Below are positions 1-5,769 of a stretch of 6,918 nucleotides of DNA, one piece after another (position 1 is the first letter of the stretch; every line of letters starts with the position of its first letter). The notes below the pieces were generated by a model. The model searched no databases. It had not been told where the DNA came from and saw only the letters and a list, made by a program, of their open reading frames with translations. The DNA is from a bacterium. Lineage in GTDB: Bacteria > Patescibacteriota > Microgenomatia > Levybacterales > UBA12049. The stretch is taken from contig JAJYHW010000028.1 in NCBI GenBank assembly GCA_021784535.1, positions 1-6,918 of the forward strand. Direction: 5' to 3'. A program made the position numbers and the translations under genes.

Positions 1-884
1 CGATGTCCCGTTTTTTGTGTTTGATAAGCTGTGTAAGTCGCCCATGTATAGAAATCTAAAGCAAGTGGTGATCTTTTCAAGGCCTTGATGATACGCATAT
101 CGACTGGTACAGGAGAAGATGTAATAGCATTAAAGAAATCTTCCCCTAGTTTAATCCAATTTTCGAACAGTGTTCCTTGTTCTGGTTTGTTTTCGTCCCA
201 CCAAAACATTCCTTTTGGAGCAATTTGCATATTAAGCCATGCCTCTCCTTTTTGAAATCTCTGGCTAAAGCTAACAGTTGATTGAAACAAACGTCTCATT
301 TGATCTTGCATACGTCTTACATCACTTCTCTTTCCACCTCTTCTTGGATCAAGACCAAGCTCCTCCATAAATTCTGCTAAGTTATTTCCAAGCTCTATCT
401 GTGGACTTTTTGTACGAACTGCTTCCGTTGTTATCCAAAATAACAGGAGCCGTGGAATTGTACCGTAAGGATATCCTATCACTTCCTTTTTCTTTTCATC
501 CCATCCTGGACGAATGGTCAATGTTAAACCTCCATTTGTACGTGACCACGCGGGTACATTTCCTGGGTTTTTATGAGGCAATGTGGCCTGAACTAATTGT
601 CGGGCCATAAAGGCAGATTCTGTTTTATCAGGATCGAGTCTAATGTCACCAGCAATAGAGATAAGATTCATTTTTTGATCTGAAATTTCAGGAAAAGCTT
701 CTTTAATTTCCGCTTTTATTGCTGCGTTTTTCTGTACTTTCGGACTTCTTTTCTTGAGAGATTTTTTAGCCTTAGGCTTACTCTCGTTATCTATATTCTT
801 AGATTCTGAAATGACTATGTGACTGTCTTTTTCTCTAAATTTTTCTGCCAAGTTTTCAAACAGTATTGAAAGAAATTTTCTCAT
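1..884 (-). CDS. repA: Plasmid replication initiator RepA, N-terminal part (gene cut by window edge)
   Basis: This is the first part of the plasmid replication initiator; the rest lies at 6591-6792 when the circle is closed. The start is ATG at 882-884, the first possible start because an in-frame TAG lies two codons upstream. Only a weak TAGG precedes it. Joined length is 360 codons, about usual for the family. A Lys/Ser-rich N-terminal stretch (residues about 18-55) is followed by the family core: GYPYGTIPRLLLFW, then TEAVRTKSPQIELGNNL, ELGLDPRRGGKRSDV, and later DMRIIKALKRSPLALDFY. I recognise these as the plasmid-encoded RepA family (Pfam RepA_C-like) frequent in Alphaproteobacteria. It should bind the iterons at 6372-6559 and open the origin. 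The 57-codon gene 83 nt upstream on the same strand may share its transcript. Bases 1-3 do not match the right-hand copy. Confidence 0.93.
   Translation of the reverse strand, partial: MRKFLSILFENLAEKFREKDSHIVISESKNIDNESKPKAKKSLKKRSPKVQKNAAIKAEIKEAFPEISDQKMNLISIAGDIRLDPDKTESAFMARQLVQATLPHKNPGNVPAWSRTNGGLTLTIRPGWDEKKKEVIGYPYGTIPRLLLFWITTEAVRTKSPQIELGNNLAEFMEELGLDPRRGGKRSDVRRMQDQMRRLFQSTVSFSQRFQKGEAWLNMQIAPKGMFWWDENKPEQGTLFENWIKLGEDFFNAITSSPVPVDMRIIKALKRSPLALDFYTWATYTAYQTQKTGH
4..129. repeat. Left copy of 126-bp terminal redundancy
   Basis: Bases 4-129 are identical to 6793-6918 (constant offset 6789). A direct repeat that reaches one end exactly and the other to within three bases is the signature of an assembled circle whose overlap was not trimmed. 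It is not a biological repeat. Confidence 0.93.
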
Positions 885-913
885 AAATGCCTACATTTTT
901 AAAAGTTTTTAAT

Positions 914-962
914 GCGCCTCTCATGACAGAACGAAAGTCTTTTCAACTGTCATGAGAGGTGT
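914..962. promoter_or_regulatory. Long perfect hairpin in the leader of repA
   Basis: A 13-bp perfect inverted repeat (917-929 with 947-959; CCTCTCATGACAG pairs with CTGTCATGAGAGG) encloses a 17-nt loop. Three more partly wobble pairs extend it to 914-962. It lies between the stop of the 57-codon gene and the repA start. Neither flank has a proper U-tract on the minus strand, so a simple intrinsic terminator is unlikely there. An attenuator, or a control structure for repA expression, is a reasonable inference from its position. Confidence 0.6.
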
Positions 963-967
963 TACTT

Positions 968-1141
968 TTAAGATTCGATATCTCTTTTCCAACTTCTATA
1001 AAGTTGATCAATAGCTATCCAAGTTCCTTGTAAATTAGAGGAAACAATTTGTGCCTGAGCCATAAGGCTGCTCAAAAAAATTATTTCTTCATTAAGACGC
1101 TTTAATAGATGTTGAGATTTTTGTATATCATGATCAGCCAT
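968..1141 (-). CDS. Small hypothetical protein encoded upstream of repA (57 aa)
   Basis: I do not recognise this protein. The start chosen is ATG 1139-1141, because AAAGGAG at 1147-1153 sits 5 nt upstream, an excellent ribosome binding site; a longer reading from 1192 has no such site. The product begins MADHDIQKSQHLLKRLNEE and ends YRSWKRDIES. It looks soluble and helical, with hydrophobic positions spaced like a short coiled coil over residues about 8-40. There is no signal peptide or membrane segment. It is co-directional with repA, 83 nt ahead of it, and has a plausible promoter at 1208-1236. This suggests a copy-number or replication accessory role, but that is inference from position only. 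The good Shine-Dalgarno sequence and promoter are the main reasons to believe it is translated. Confidence 0.55.
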   Translation of the reverse strand: MADHDIQKSQHLLKRLNEEIIFLSSLMAQAQIVSSNLQGTWIAIDQLYRSWKRDIES

Positions 1142-1172
1142 GATGACTCCTTTCAAGTCGTTATGGTTAGCG

Positions 1173-1200
1173 GCGTGCAGATGTTTGCTCATCTGTACGT
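1173..1200. repeat. Inverted repeat in the 5' leader of the 57-aa gene
   Basis: GTGCAGATG (1175-1183) and CATCTGTAC (1190-1198) pair around a 6-nt loop with one mismatch or wobble, and one or two further pairs extend it. It falls just downstream of the candidate start of transcription and about 30 nt before the ribosome binding site, so it could influence expression. No function is shown. Confidence 0.4.
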
Positions 1201-1207
1201 CGCGCTT

Positions 1208-1236
1208 AGTTTATCTTATCCATGTGCTCATGACAA
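1208..1236 (-). promoter_or_regulatory. Candidate sigma-70 promoter for the 57-aa gene and repA
   Basis: On the minus strand TTGTCA (1236-1231) is followed after 17 nt by TAAACT (1213-1208), that is 5/6 and 4/6 matches to the consensus boxes. Transcription would begin near 1200, leaving about 60 nt of leader before ATG 1141. That leader contains the hairpin at 1173-1200. Confidence 0.4.
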
Positions 1237-1360
1237 TCTTGTTATTTTTCTTTATTTACTTAGTAATTTATTTATAGTCTTTGGCGCCTGCACCCAAGCA
1301 TCATTTACCAGAATGTATAAGCGCGCCTCGCCAAAATCATCTGATATATTTTCTTTCTGA

Positions 1361-1389
1361 TTCAATTTCATGAAATTTTGAACTTGACT
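1361..1389. promoter_or_regulatory. Palindrome and -35-like box upstream of the OTU protease gene
   Basis: A 14-bp perfect palindrome AATTTCATGAAATT (1364-1377) lies inside an outer, slightly offset TTCAA (1361) and TTGAA (1378) pair. It directly precedes TTGACT (1384-1389), a good -35 box. I see no convincing -10 at normal spacing: ATGATT and TGATTT after 18-19 nt are weak. The arrangement resembles the palindrome that overlaps the -35 of the other protease gene (3929-3950). Confidence 0.35.
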
Positions 1390-1459
1390 TTACACGAGTG
1401 GTAAAAGATGATTTTTGAGTAAAAATAAAAGTAAATAAAAATTAACGACAGGAGAATTT

Positions 1460-3010
1460 ATGACTGCGTTTATAAAAAAATATATCCTTTTAACTTCTAT
1501 TTATTTTTCTATCTCATCATTAAGCTTTGCAATGACACCGAACCTTGAAGGAGATATTAAAGATGAAGATGGACATCTTTCGCAATCGCCCCCCAGGCCA
1601 AAACAAGAAATCATTTATAAAGGAACTCCTGAAAAGTCAAAATCCAAGCCTTCTATTGATACTCCTTTAAAATTAGAAAGGGCTAATTTAGAAAATGCTA
1701 GATTACAACGTACAGTTAATAGTCTTGTACAAATTATAACCGATGATAGACTTGTTCGTCCCGCGTTTGCTCACTTATTTAGGGCTATTATAGATGGGCA
1801 AGATGAGCGTACAATAGGCAACTTATTAAGAAGAGTAGAAGAGGTTAGAAGGCCACCATTTCTTGAGCTTCCTGTTGATTTCGATAAAAAGATTAGACGC
1901 AGCGTCACAGAGTCTACACTCTATTTAATTAACAATGAATTGAATGTACTACATGGTACAAGAACTAACTTTCCAACAATTAATTATCTAACGTTTAAGC
2001 CTTTTCATGATGTAAGCACACGAGATGTAAGAAACTTAACAACCACTTTAAGTAGTTTATCTATTAGGAATAATGACGAAGATCAAATAACCATTGGACG
2101 TAGCGCTCTGGGACAGTTAATATCAAAGTCTTTACAAGAACCTGTTATTGATCTTGAAACAGAAGTTGATTTGGGTGCACTTCCAAAACTTGTAGTACAT
2201 CAATATAATGATTTTCTTGATAACCCTGGAATTTACGAATGGTATATGGTTGGTTCTGCAATACCAGATGGTGATTGTTTCTTTCACGCTATCTTTACTC
2301 AGGATGGGGAAATAGGGAATGTTGTCAGCCAAAGAGCCTCACAGATCAGAACAAGAGTAGCAGAAGAAACTTCAAGGGAGGAAGACTCTCAAAGAACTAT
2401 GAGTTTAGAAATGTTAGGTTATTATCGAGAGATGATGTATAGAGAAAGAATAGACCTAGTTCCTGAAAATATTAAAATCATGTTAGAAGAAAATGATGAC
2501 TATTCTATACTTAGAAACTCACGTCTTGAGAGAGTAAATGGTGATGTTGAACAATTGCCTGAAAGGTTTAGAAATACTGTACAGTATGATGATAATGTCA
2601 TTTCAGGAGCTATACGTTTGCAAGATATACAGCAATACATGGCAAAATATTTAAATCCTGAAAATGATGAATATTACATAGAAGTACCTGTCGGTAGAAA
2701 TTTTCCTGCAGGAATTTCTGAACTTATAGCAAGAAAAAATAATATTACAGTTAATTACTTTGTATTAAATCGAGAAAGAGCAGCGTTAAATTATGCTGGT
2801 ACCTTAGCTAAAGGCAATCCTACTATCTATAATTTGCTCATAGACGGTAGGCATTTCTACCCTCTTTATAATGGACAAGAAGGAGAAGTTAAAAAGAGTA
2901 GATTTATACAATCTTTAAATAATTTTGTAGAATTTGTGCATGATACTTATCTTGCTAAGCCATCATTATCTCAATATTCACAAGCAGCCTCAAGCGTTCC
3001 TCACAACTAA
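1460..3010 (+). CDS. Secreted OTU-domain cysteine protease (putative deubiquitinase)
   Basis: The 516-residue product carries an N-terminal Sec signal peptide: basic FIKKY, a hydrophobic run, and likely cleavage after SLSFA at residue 24. A Pro/Lys/Ser-rich linker (about 40-65) and a short coiled-coil-like stretch (about 69-93) follow, then a roughly 150-residue region I cannot assign. The C-terminal half fits the OTU fold. IPDGDCFFHAIF at 268-279 holds the D-G-D-C signature, with Asp270 and the predicted nucleophile Cys273. FPAGISELIARKNNITVNYF (415-434) matches the family's middle motif. LLIDGRHFYPLY supplies the predicted catalytic His465. About 130 mostly helical, charged residues separate the Cys motif from the middle motif. 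OTU enzymes cleave ubiquitin chains; export suggests host ubiquitin as substrate, but that is inference. ATG 1460 has AGGAG at 1450-1454, 5 nt upstream. A strong terminator follows at 3041. Confidence 0.85.
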   Translation: MTAFIKKYILLTSIYFSISSLSFAMTPNLEGDIKDEDGHLSQSPPRPKQEIIYKGTPEKSKSKPSIDTPLKLERANLENARLQRTVNSLVQIITDDRLVRPAFAHLFRAIIDGQDERTIGNLLRRVEEVRRPPFLELPVDFDKKIRRSVTESTLYLINNELNVLHGTRTNFPTINYLTFKPFHDVSTRDVRNLTTTLSSLSIRNNDEDQITIGRSALGQLISKSLQEPVIDLETEVDLGALPKLVVHQYNDFLDNPGIYEWYMVGSAIPDGDCFFHAIFTQDGEIGNVVSQRASQIRTRVAEETSREEDSQRTMSLEMLGYYREMMYRERIDLVPENIKIMLEENDDYSILRNSRLERVNGDVEQLPERFRNTVQYDDNVISGAIRLQDIQQYMAKYLNPENDEYYIEVPVGRNFPAGISELIARKNNITVNYFVLNRERAALNYAGTLAKGNPTIYNLLIDGRHFYPLYNGQEGEVKKSRFIQSLNNFVEFVHDTYLAKPSLSQYSQAASSVPHN

Positions 3011-3040
3011 AATCAAAAATCAGCAAAACTCAAACTTCCC

Positions 3041-3076
3041 AAAAACACTCTCAAACGCCAACTGAGAGTGTTTTTT
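3041..3076 (+). terminator. Bidirectional intrinsic terminator after the OTU gene
   Basis: A 13-bp stem (3041-3053 with 3063-3075, AAAAACACTCTCA pairing with TGAGAGTGTTTTT) encloses a 9-nt loop and runs into six Ts. On the minus strand it also ends in a run of Ts, so it can stop both the OTU transcript and the convergent toxin-antitoxin transcript. The ACACTC/GAGTGT core is shared with the palindrome at 5260-5301. Confidence 0.85.
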
Positions 3077-3087
3077 GTTCTTTCGGA

Positions 3088-3218
3088 TTCCTACAAAAAC
3101 TTTTTTCGCTTTTGTCTTATTATTCTAGGATGATTTATAGACATTCTAAAGTGACGCCTCACTCCAAAATTCTTTCAGACGGATATTTTTCGAAAAATGA
3201 AATCTTTCCCCACAAAAT
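3088..3218. repeat. Conserved untranslated block, copy A
   Basis: This block is homologous to 5315-5443. Over the first 75 bases (3088-3162 against 5315-5389) there is no gap and I count 56 identities by eye. A two-base gap follows, then weaker similarity to about 3218. It lies between the terminator and the toxin stop, so it is within the 3' untranslated part of the antitoxin-toxin transcript. Strong shared words are TTTTTTCGCTT, CTAGGA and AGTGAC. Copy A can form AGTGA-CGCC-TCACT. See copy B for a possible coding origin. Confidence 0.75.
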
Positions 3219-3247
3219 ATCACCCAAGAGGATGCGCACTTATGCAT

Positions 3248-3271
3248 GATTGGAATCTCACAATTCCAATC
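3248..3271. repeat. Small perfect inverted repeat downstream of the toxin
   Basis: GATTGGAAT (3248-3256) and ATTCCAATC (3263-3271) form a 9-bp stem with a 6-nt loop. It lies about 40 nt beyond the toxin stop on the minus strand. There is no T-tract on either side, so it is not a standard terminator. It has no counterpart in module B. Confidence 0.5.
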
Positions 3272-3308
3272 TGCTGTGCTTGATGGCCACTGGCGTTAAA
3301 AACCTATC

Positions 3309-3578
3309 TTAGACTTCATAAATTTCCTTCCTGTGTCCAACTCCGATAACGAGAACCACAAAAGCATCGTCTTCAATTCTACAGATGATTCGGTAGTTTC
3401 CGACCCTGTATCTCCATAGGCCAGATTTGTTTCCTGAGAGGCTTTGACCAAAAATACGGGGATTGTCTGATTCTACAATGCGAAGACGCAGATAGCTGAG
3501 AATTTCCTTTTGGATAGGAGAATCAAGCTTTCTTAGTTCTTTCCTCGCTCTATCGTCCCACTCAATGTTCCAAATCAA
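3309..3578 (-). CDS. RelE/ParE-family toxin of a type II toxin-antitoxin system
   Basis: The 89-residue product has the compact RelE fold signature: IEWDDRARKELRKLD at the N-terminus, LWRYRVGNYRIICRIED in the middle, and VGHRKEIYEV at the end. The Arg and His residues in the last two segments correspond to those important in RelE-type mRNA interferases. RelE proteins cleave mRNA on the ribosome when the antitoxin is lost. I chose TTG 3578. GGAG at 3589-3586 lies 7 nt upstream, and this codon aligns with the GTG start of the decayed paralogue at 5769, giving both genes the same 270-nt length. GTG 3581 and ATG 3596 are alternatives. The start lies inside the 3' end of the antitoxin gene (17-nt overlap), the usual coupling. 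RelE is the likely fold; the ParE mode of action cannot be excluded. Confidence 0.9.
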   Translation of the reverse strand: MIWNIEWDDRARKELRKLDSPIQKEILSYLRLRIVESDNPRIFGQSLSGNKSGLWRYRVGNYRIICRIEDDAFVVLVIGVGHRKEIYEV

Positions 3579-3774
3579 CACCTTGCTCCAATTCATCAAA
3601 GGTCCATCTCTTAGTGGGTGTCTCTAACCTTGACAGAGCCAGGTATTCATCCTCCATATCTTCTAGAAAACGCAGGAGGGCTTCCCTTGCATAATAGGTT
3701 TTTGTTCGGCCTGTTTTTTGAGCTAAATGCTGTAGTCTATTCTCAATGTCATGAGAAATTCTAATCGCAAGCAT
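3562..3774 (-). CDS. RelB/RHH-type antitoxin
   Basis: The 70-residue partner of the toxin is read first in the operon. Its N-terminus MLAIRISHDIENRLQHLAQK continues TGRTKTYYAREAL, a typical ribbon-helix-helix DNA-binding domain (beta strand, helix, turn, helix). The acidic C-terminal part (EDMEDEY, FDELEQGVDLEH) would wrap and neutralise the toxin. ATG 3774 is preferred over the in-frame ATG 3780 because AGGAG at 3787-3783 is 8 nt from the former but only 2 nt from the latter. The 22-bp palindrome just upstream fits autorepression by this protein. The pair is intact and probably maintains the plasmid. Confidence 0.9.
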   Translation of the reverse strand: MLAIRISHDIENRLQHLAQKTGRTKTYYAREALLRFLEDMEDEYLALSRLETPTKRWTFDELEQGVDLEH

Positions 3775-3787
3775 GATCATATCTCCT

Positions 3788-3809
3788 AATGATATACAAG
3801 TATATCATT
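3788..3809. promoter_or_regulatory. 22-bp palindromic operator of the toxin-antitoxin operon
   Basis: A perfect inverted repeat, AATGATATAC-AA-GTATATCATT, lies immediately upstream of the antitoxin ribosome binding site and covers the -10 box (3804-3799). RHH antitoxins bind such palindromes as tandem dimers and repress their own operon. Assigning this site to this antitoxin is inference from position and symmetry. Confidence 0.75.
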
Positions 3810-3826
3810 TCTGGAATTCATTGCAA
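3799..3826 (-). promoter_or_regulatory. Promoter of the toxin-antitoxin operon
   Basis: Minus-strand TTGCAA (3826-3821, 4/6) is followed after 16 nt by TATACT (3804-3799, 5/6). Transcription would begin near 3792, inside the palindrome, about 18 nt before ATG 3774. Confidence 0.55.
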
Positions 3827-3928
3827 GAAAAGACTTAATTTCTTTTAAAAATCTCCTCTATTCAGCCCCCCTACTTGGCAGATATCTTTTTTAAAAAGGA
3901 GACGAGATAGAAAATGGCGCTTACATCA

Positions 3929-3948
3929 TCAAATTGTATACAATTTGA
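3929..3948. promoter_or_regulatory. 20-bp perfect palindrome at the serine protease promoter (candidate operator)
   Basis: The arms TCAAATTGTA and TACAATTTGA form a gap-free 20-bp dyad. Its right end overlaps the TTGACA -35 box at 3945-3950, a classic place for a repressor. It differs from the toxin-antitoxin operator apart from the TATAC word. No dedicated regulator is encoded beside it, so control by the RHH antitoxin or a chromosomal regulator is possible. Confidence 0.55.
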
Positions 3949-3973
3949 CATATTGCGTATGTGTACTTAATAA
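3945..3973 (+). promoter_or_regulatory. Promoter of the serine protease gene
   Basis: A perfect TTGACA -35 (3945-3950) is followed after 17 nt by TAATAA (3968-3973), a weak -10. The transcript would carry a leader of about 85 nt. This leader is very AT-rich and contains an inverted repeat AAATTTAT/ATAAATTT (4022-4029 with 4045-4052) ending just before the ribosome binding site AGGTG at 4055-4059. Confidence 0.5.
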
Positions 3974-4066
3974 AGACGTTTATGTCAGTAGACCTAATTT
4001 TTCTTGATTTTTATTTTTTTTAAATTTATATTAATTATATATTAATAAATTTATAGGTGTTTTATT

Positions 4067-5221
4067 ATGAGATTTGCAAAAAAATTAATTTTTATCATAG
4101 CGTTAATAAGCTTTCCTTATATGAAGGCTTCTGCAATGCTTGCAGTAGAGGAAACTATTTGTGCTCATCTATGTAAAAGAATAACATCTAGAGCCTCATA
4201 TGAAACATCTAAAAGGTTTTTTGGTACTATTATGGGTAAAAGTGGAAAAGAAATTCTTGAAACACCTATTATCGCAAAAGAAAAACCTCCGGAGCACATT
4301 TTACCAAGAAGTTTCTTTATGGAAAGACGACGTGGTATAACATTAAGCAATGTTAATGAAAGAATTTTTCATTTGCATCGACAGATAAAAATGGAAAAAG
4401 AGCTTTTAATACATGAGGATAAAAAGGATAAACAGTTTGCTCTTTTTAAAAGAGAAGATGAAAAGACTATTGACCGTCGTGTCAAAGTAAAAGAGCATTT
4501 AAGTCCACAATACCTTCCTATTTGTTATCTTCATGGCTCGTATAAACTAAGTGATGAGGATTCTCTTTCTTATGTGGGATCTGGATTTCGTAACTCTCTT
4601 AATCAAATAGTAACAGCAGGTCATAATCTTTTTATAGATGAAGTAGACGTAAAGAAATATTTTAAACGTAGAGAATTACCGTTCTCAAAATTTGTATTTG
4701 ATAAAAGATTTTTAACGATGCAAATCATTTTTGGGTATAGAAATGAACAAGGACCTAAGTACAGTCACATTTCTGAAGTTAATGGAAAACATTGTTTTGT
4801 TCATGATAGCCGTGATCTTGGTGTTATACAATTGCCAATTACTCAAAGAGTATTGTTAGATACTACTATTGGTAGCCTCCCAACAACTTTTTTCCCAGAT
4901 CAACCTCATGAATACATTGACAGGATAATCACTGTAGCTGGCTATCCTGGGGAAATAGAAGAGCCATCTTTACACCTTCACAGTGGCCCTATTAGAAGTG
5001 TTGATCCTGGAAAAACTGTTTTTTATGACATAGATACCACAAAAGGCAACAGTGGAAGTCCTGGTTTAAGCGGTATAGAAGATGGAAAAAATATTCTTCC
5101 TGTTTTTTTAACTCACACTCACGCCGTAGAGGGATATGAACTTAATGCTGGTCAAGGATATGATCAAGATTTTTACGATTTTATGCTTGGTCATGGTCGA
5201 GAAGTATTAGATACCCTGTGA
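4067..5221 (+). CDS. Secreted V8-like/trypsin-fold serine protease
   Basis: The 384-residue product starts with a Sec signal peptide (MRFAKKLIFIIALISF, likely cleavage after KASA, residue 23). A charged, propeptide-like region of about 125 residues follows, then a chymotrypsin-fold domain from about residue 150. The catalytic triad is visible: His186 in IVTAGHNLF, Asp250 in DSRDLGVIQL, and Ser329 in TTKGNSGSPGL. AGYPG (291-295) is another family landmark. TTKGNSGSP closely matches TTGGNSGSP of staphylococcal V8 protease, and a His follows at residue 350, as expected in Glu-specific (S1B) enzymes but after a longer loop, so Glu specificity is possible. Substrate is unknown; export implies action outside the cytoplasm. 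ATG 4067 has AGGTG 7 nt upstream. The terminating palindrome follows 38 nt after the stop. Confidence 0.87.
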   Translation: MRFAKKLIFIIALISFPYMKASAMLAVEETICAHLCKRITSRASYETSKRFFGTIMGKSGKEILETPIIAKEKPPEHILPRSFFMERRRGITLSNVNERIFHLHRQIKMEKELLIHEDKKDKQFALFKREDEKTIDRRVKVKEHLSPQYLPICYLHGSYKLSDEDSLSYVGSGFRNSLNQIVTAGHNLFIDEVDVKKYFKRRELPFSKFVFDKRFLTMQIIFGYRNEQGPKYSHISEVNGKHCFVHDSRDLGVIQLPITQRVLLDTTIGSLPTTFFPDQPHEYIDRIITVAGYPGEIEEPSLHLHSGPIRSVDPGKTVFYDIDTTKGNSGSPGLSGIEDGKNILPVFLTHTHAVEGYELNAGQGYDQDFYDFMLGHGREVLDTL

Positions 5222-5259
5222 ATAAACTTTTTTGCGCTGAAGTAATAATTGACTACATG

Positions 5260-5301
5260 GTAAAGAAACACTCCCAACGGCCGTTGGGAGTGTTTCTTTA
5301 C
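5260..5301. terminator. 42-bp perfect palindrome, probable bidirectional terminator
   Basis: Bases 5260-5280 are the exact reverse complement of 5281-5301, with no spacer; the centre is AACGGCCGTT. As RNA it would form a very stable stem closed by a tetraloop. The arms end in T-rich TGTTTCTTTAC on both strands, so it probably stops the protease transcript and the convergent toxin remnant transcript. It occupies the same place as the terminator at 3041-3076 and shares its ACACTC/GAGTGT stem core. Confidence 0.75.
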
Positions 5302-5314
5302 TCTTATTGGTCTT

Positions 5315-5443
5315 TTCCTATAAAAAGTTTTTTCGCTTCTGTACAGCGATCCTAGGAAGTTTTAGAGGCATTTTAGAGTGACTTTTCACCTCTAATTTTC
5401 CAGACATATAATTTTTCAAAAACATATGTTGTCCCCGTTAAAT
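5315..5443. repeat. Conserved untranslated block, copy B
   Basis: This is homologous to 3088-3218 and in the same place, between terminator and toxin end. It can fold through TTAGAGG/CCTCTAA and an inner GTGA/TCAC. Both strands give short parallel readings in the two copies. On plus it reads SYKKFFRFCTAILGSFRGIL then stop in B, against SYKNFFRFCLIILG then stop in A. On minus both end QKRK, two or three residues and TAG. The isolated mismatches near the left end (7th, 13th, 25th and 37th bases) all fall at the third codon position of those frames. It may therefore be a relic of a gene end rather than an RNA element; I cannot decide. Confidence 0.7.
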
Positions 5444-5499
5444 AGATTCTCCGAAAGAATGCAATCAGTGCCATAACTTTACGGCTACGGTAGTAGAAT

Positions 5500-5769
5500 T
5501 CAGCGGTATGTCTCTTTGCGATCCCCTATCTTCACGACAAGGATTTGAGCGATATTGTCCTCAATGCTACTGATGATGCGATAATCCCCAACACGGTATT
5601 TCCAAAGGGTAGTGAATCTTGAGCCATTTAAGGTTTCCCCGATACTCCGTGGATCTTCCAAGTGAGCTACACGTTCAAACAAAAACCGTAAGATCCGTTT
5701 TGCTTATTGAAAATCAAGCTTGTTCAAATCCTTCTCTACGGCAGGATCAAGCTTAATGATCCATGTCAC
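5500..5769 (-). pseudogene. Broken RelE-family toxin (in-frame stop at codon 22)
   Basis: Read from GTG 5769, this is a 270-nt paralogue of the toxin at 3309-3578. The parallel begins VTWIIKLDPAVEKDLNKLDF against the intact MIWNIEW...ELRKLD and continues ILRFLFERV, LWKYRVGDYRIISSIED and IGDRKETYR. Codon 22 is TAA (5706-5704), so only residues 1-21 would be made from the natural start. A restart at TTG 5682 would lack the N-terminal helix. The intact toxin's GHRKE is GDRKE here, a further possible loss. No good ribosome binding site precedes the GTG. Apart from the stop the frame is intact over the full length, so the inactivation looks recent or the rest is under little decay. Confidence 0.85.

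Noticed and set aside
401..610. Plus-strand 69-codon frame
   Set aside because: It lies antisense within repA, whose minus-strand frame gives a clear family match.
1109..1360. Plus-strand 83-codon frame with a hydrophobic stretch (LVIFLYLLSNLFIVFGAC)
   Set aside because: No ribosome binding site precedes its ATG and half overlaps the better supported 57-codon minus-strand gene. The hydrophobic stretch can arise from T-rich DNA.
2132..2332. Minus-strand 66-codon frame
   Set aside because: It is antisense to the OTU protease domain, with no ribosome binding site or family features.
4165..4350. Minus-strand 61-codon frame
   Set aside because: It is antisense within the serine protease gene.
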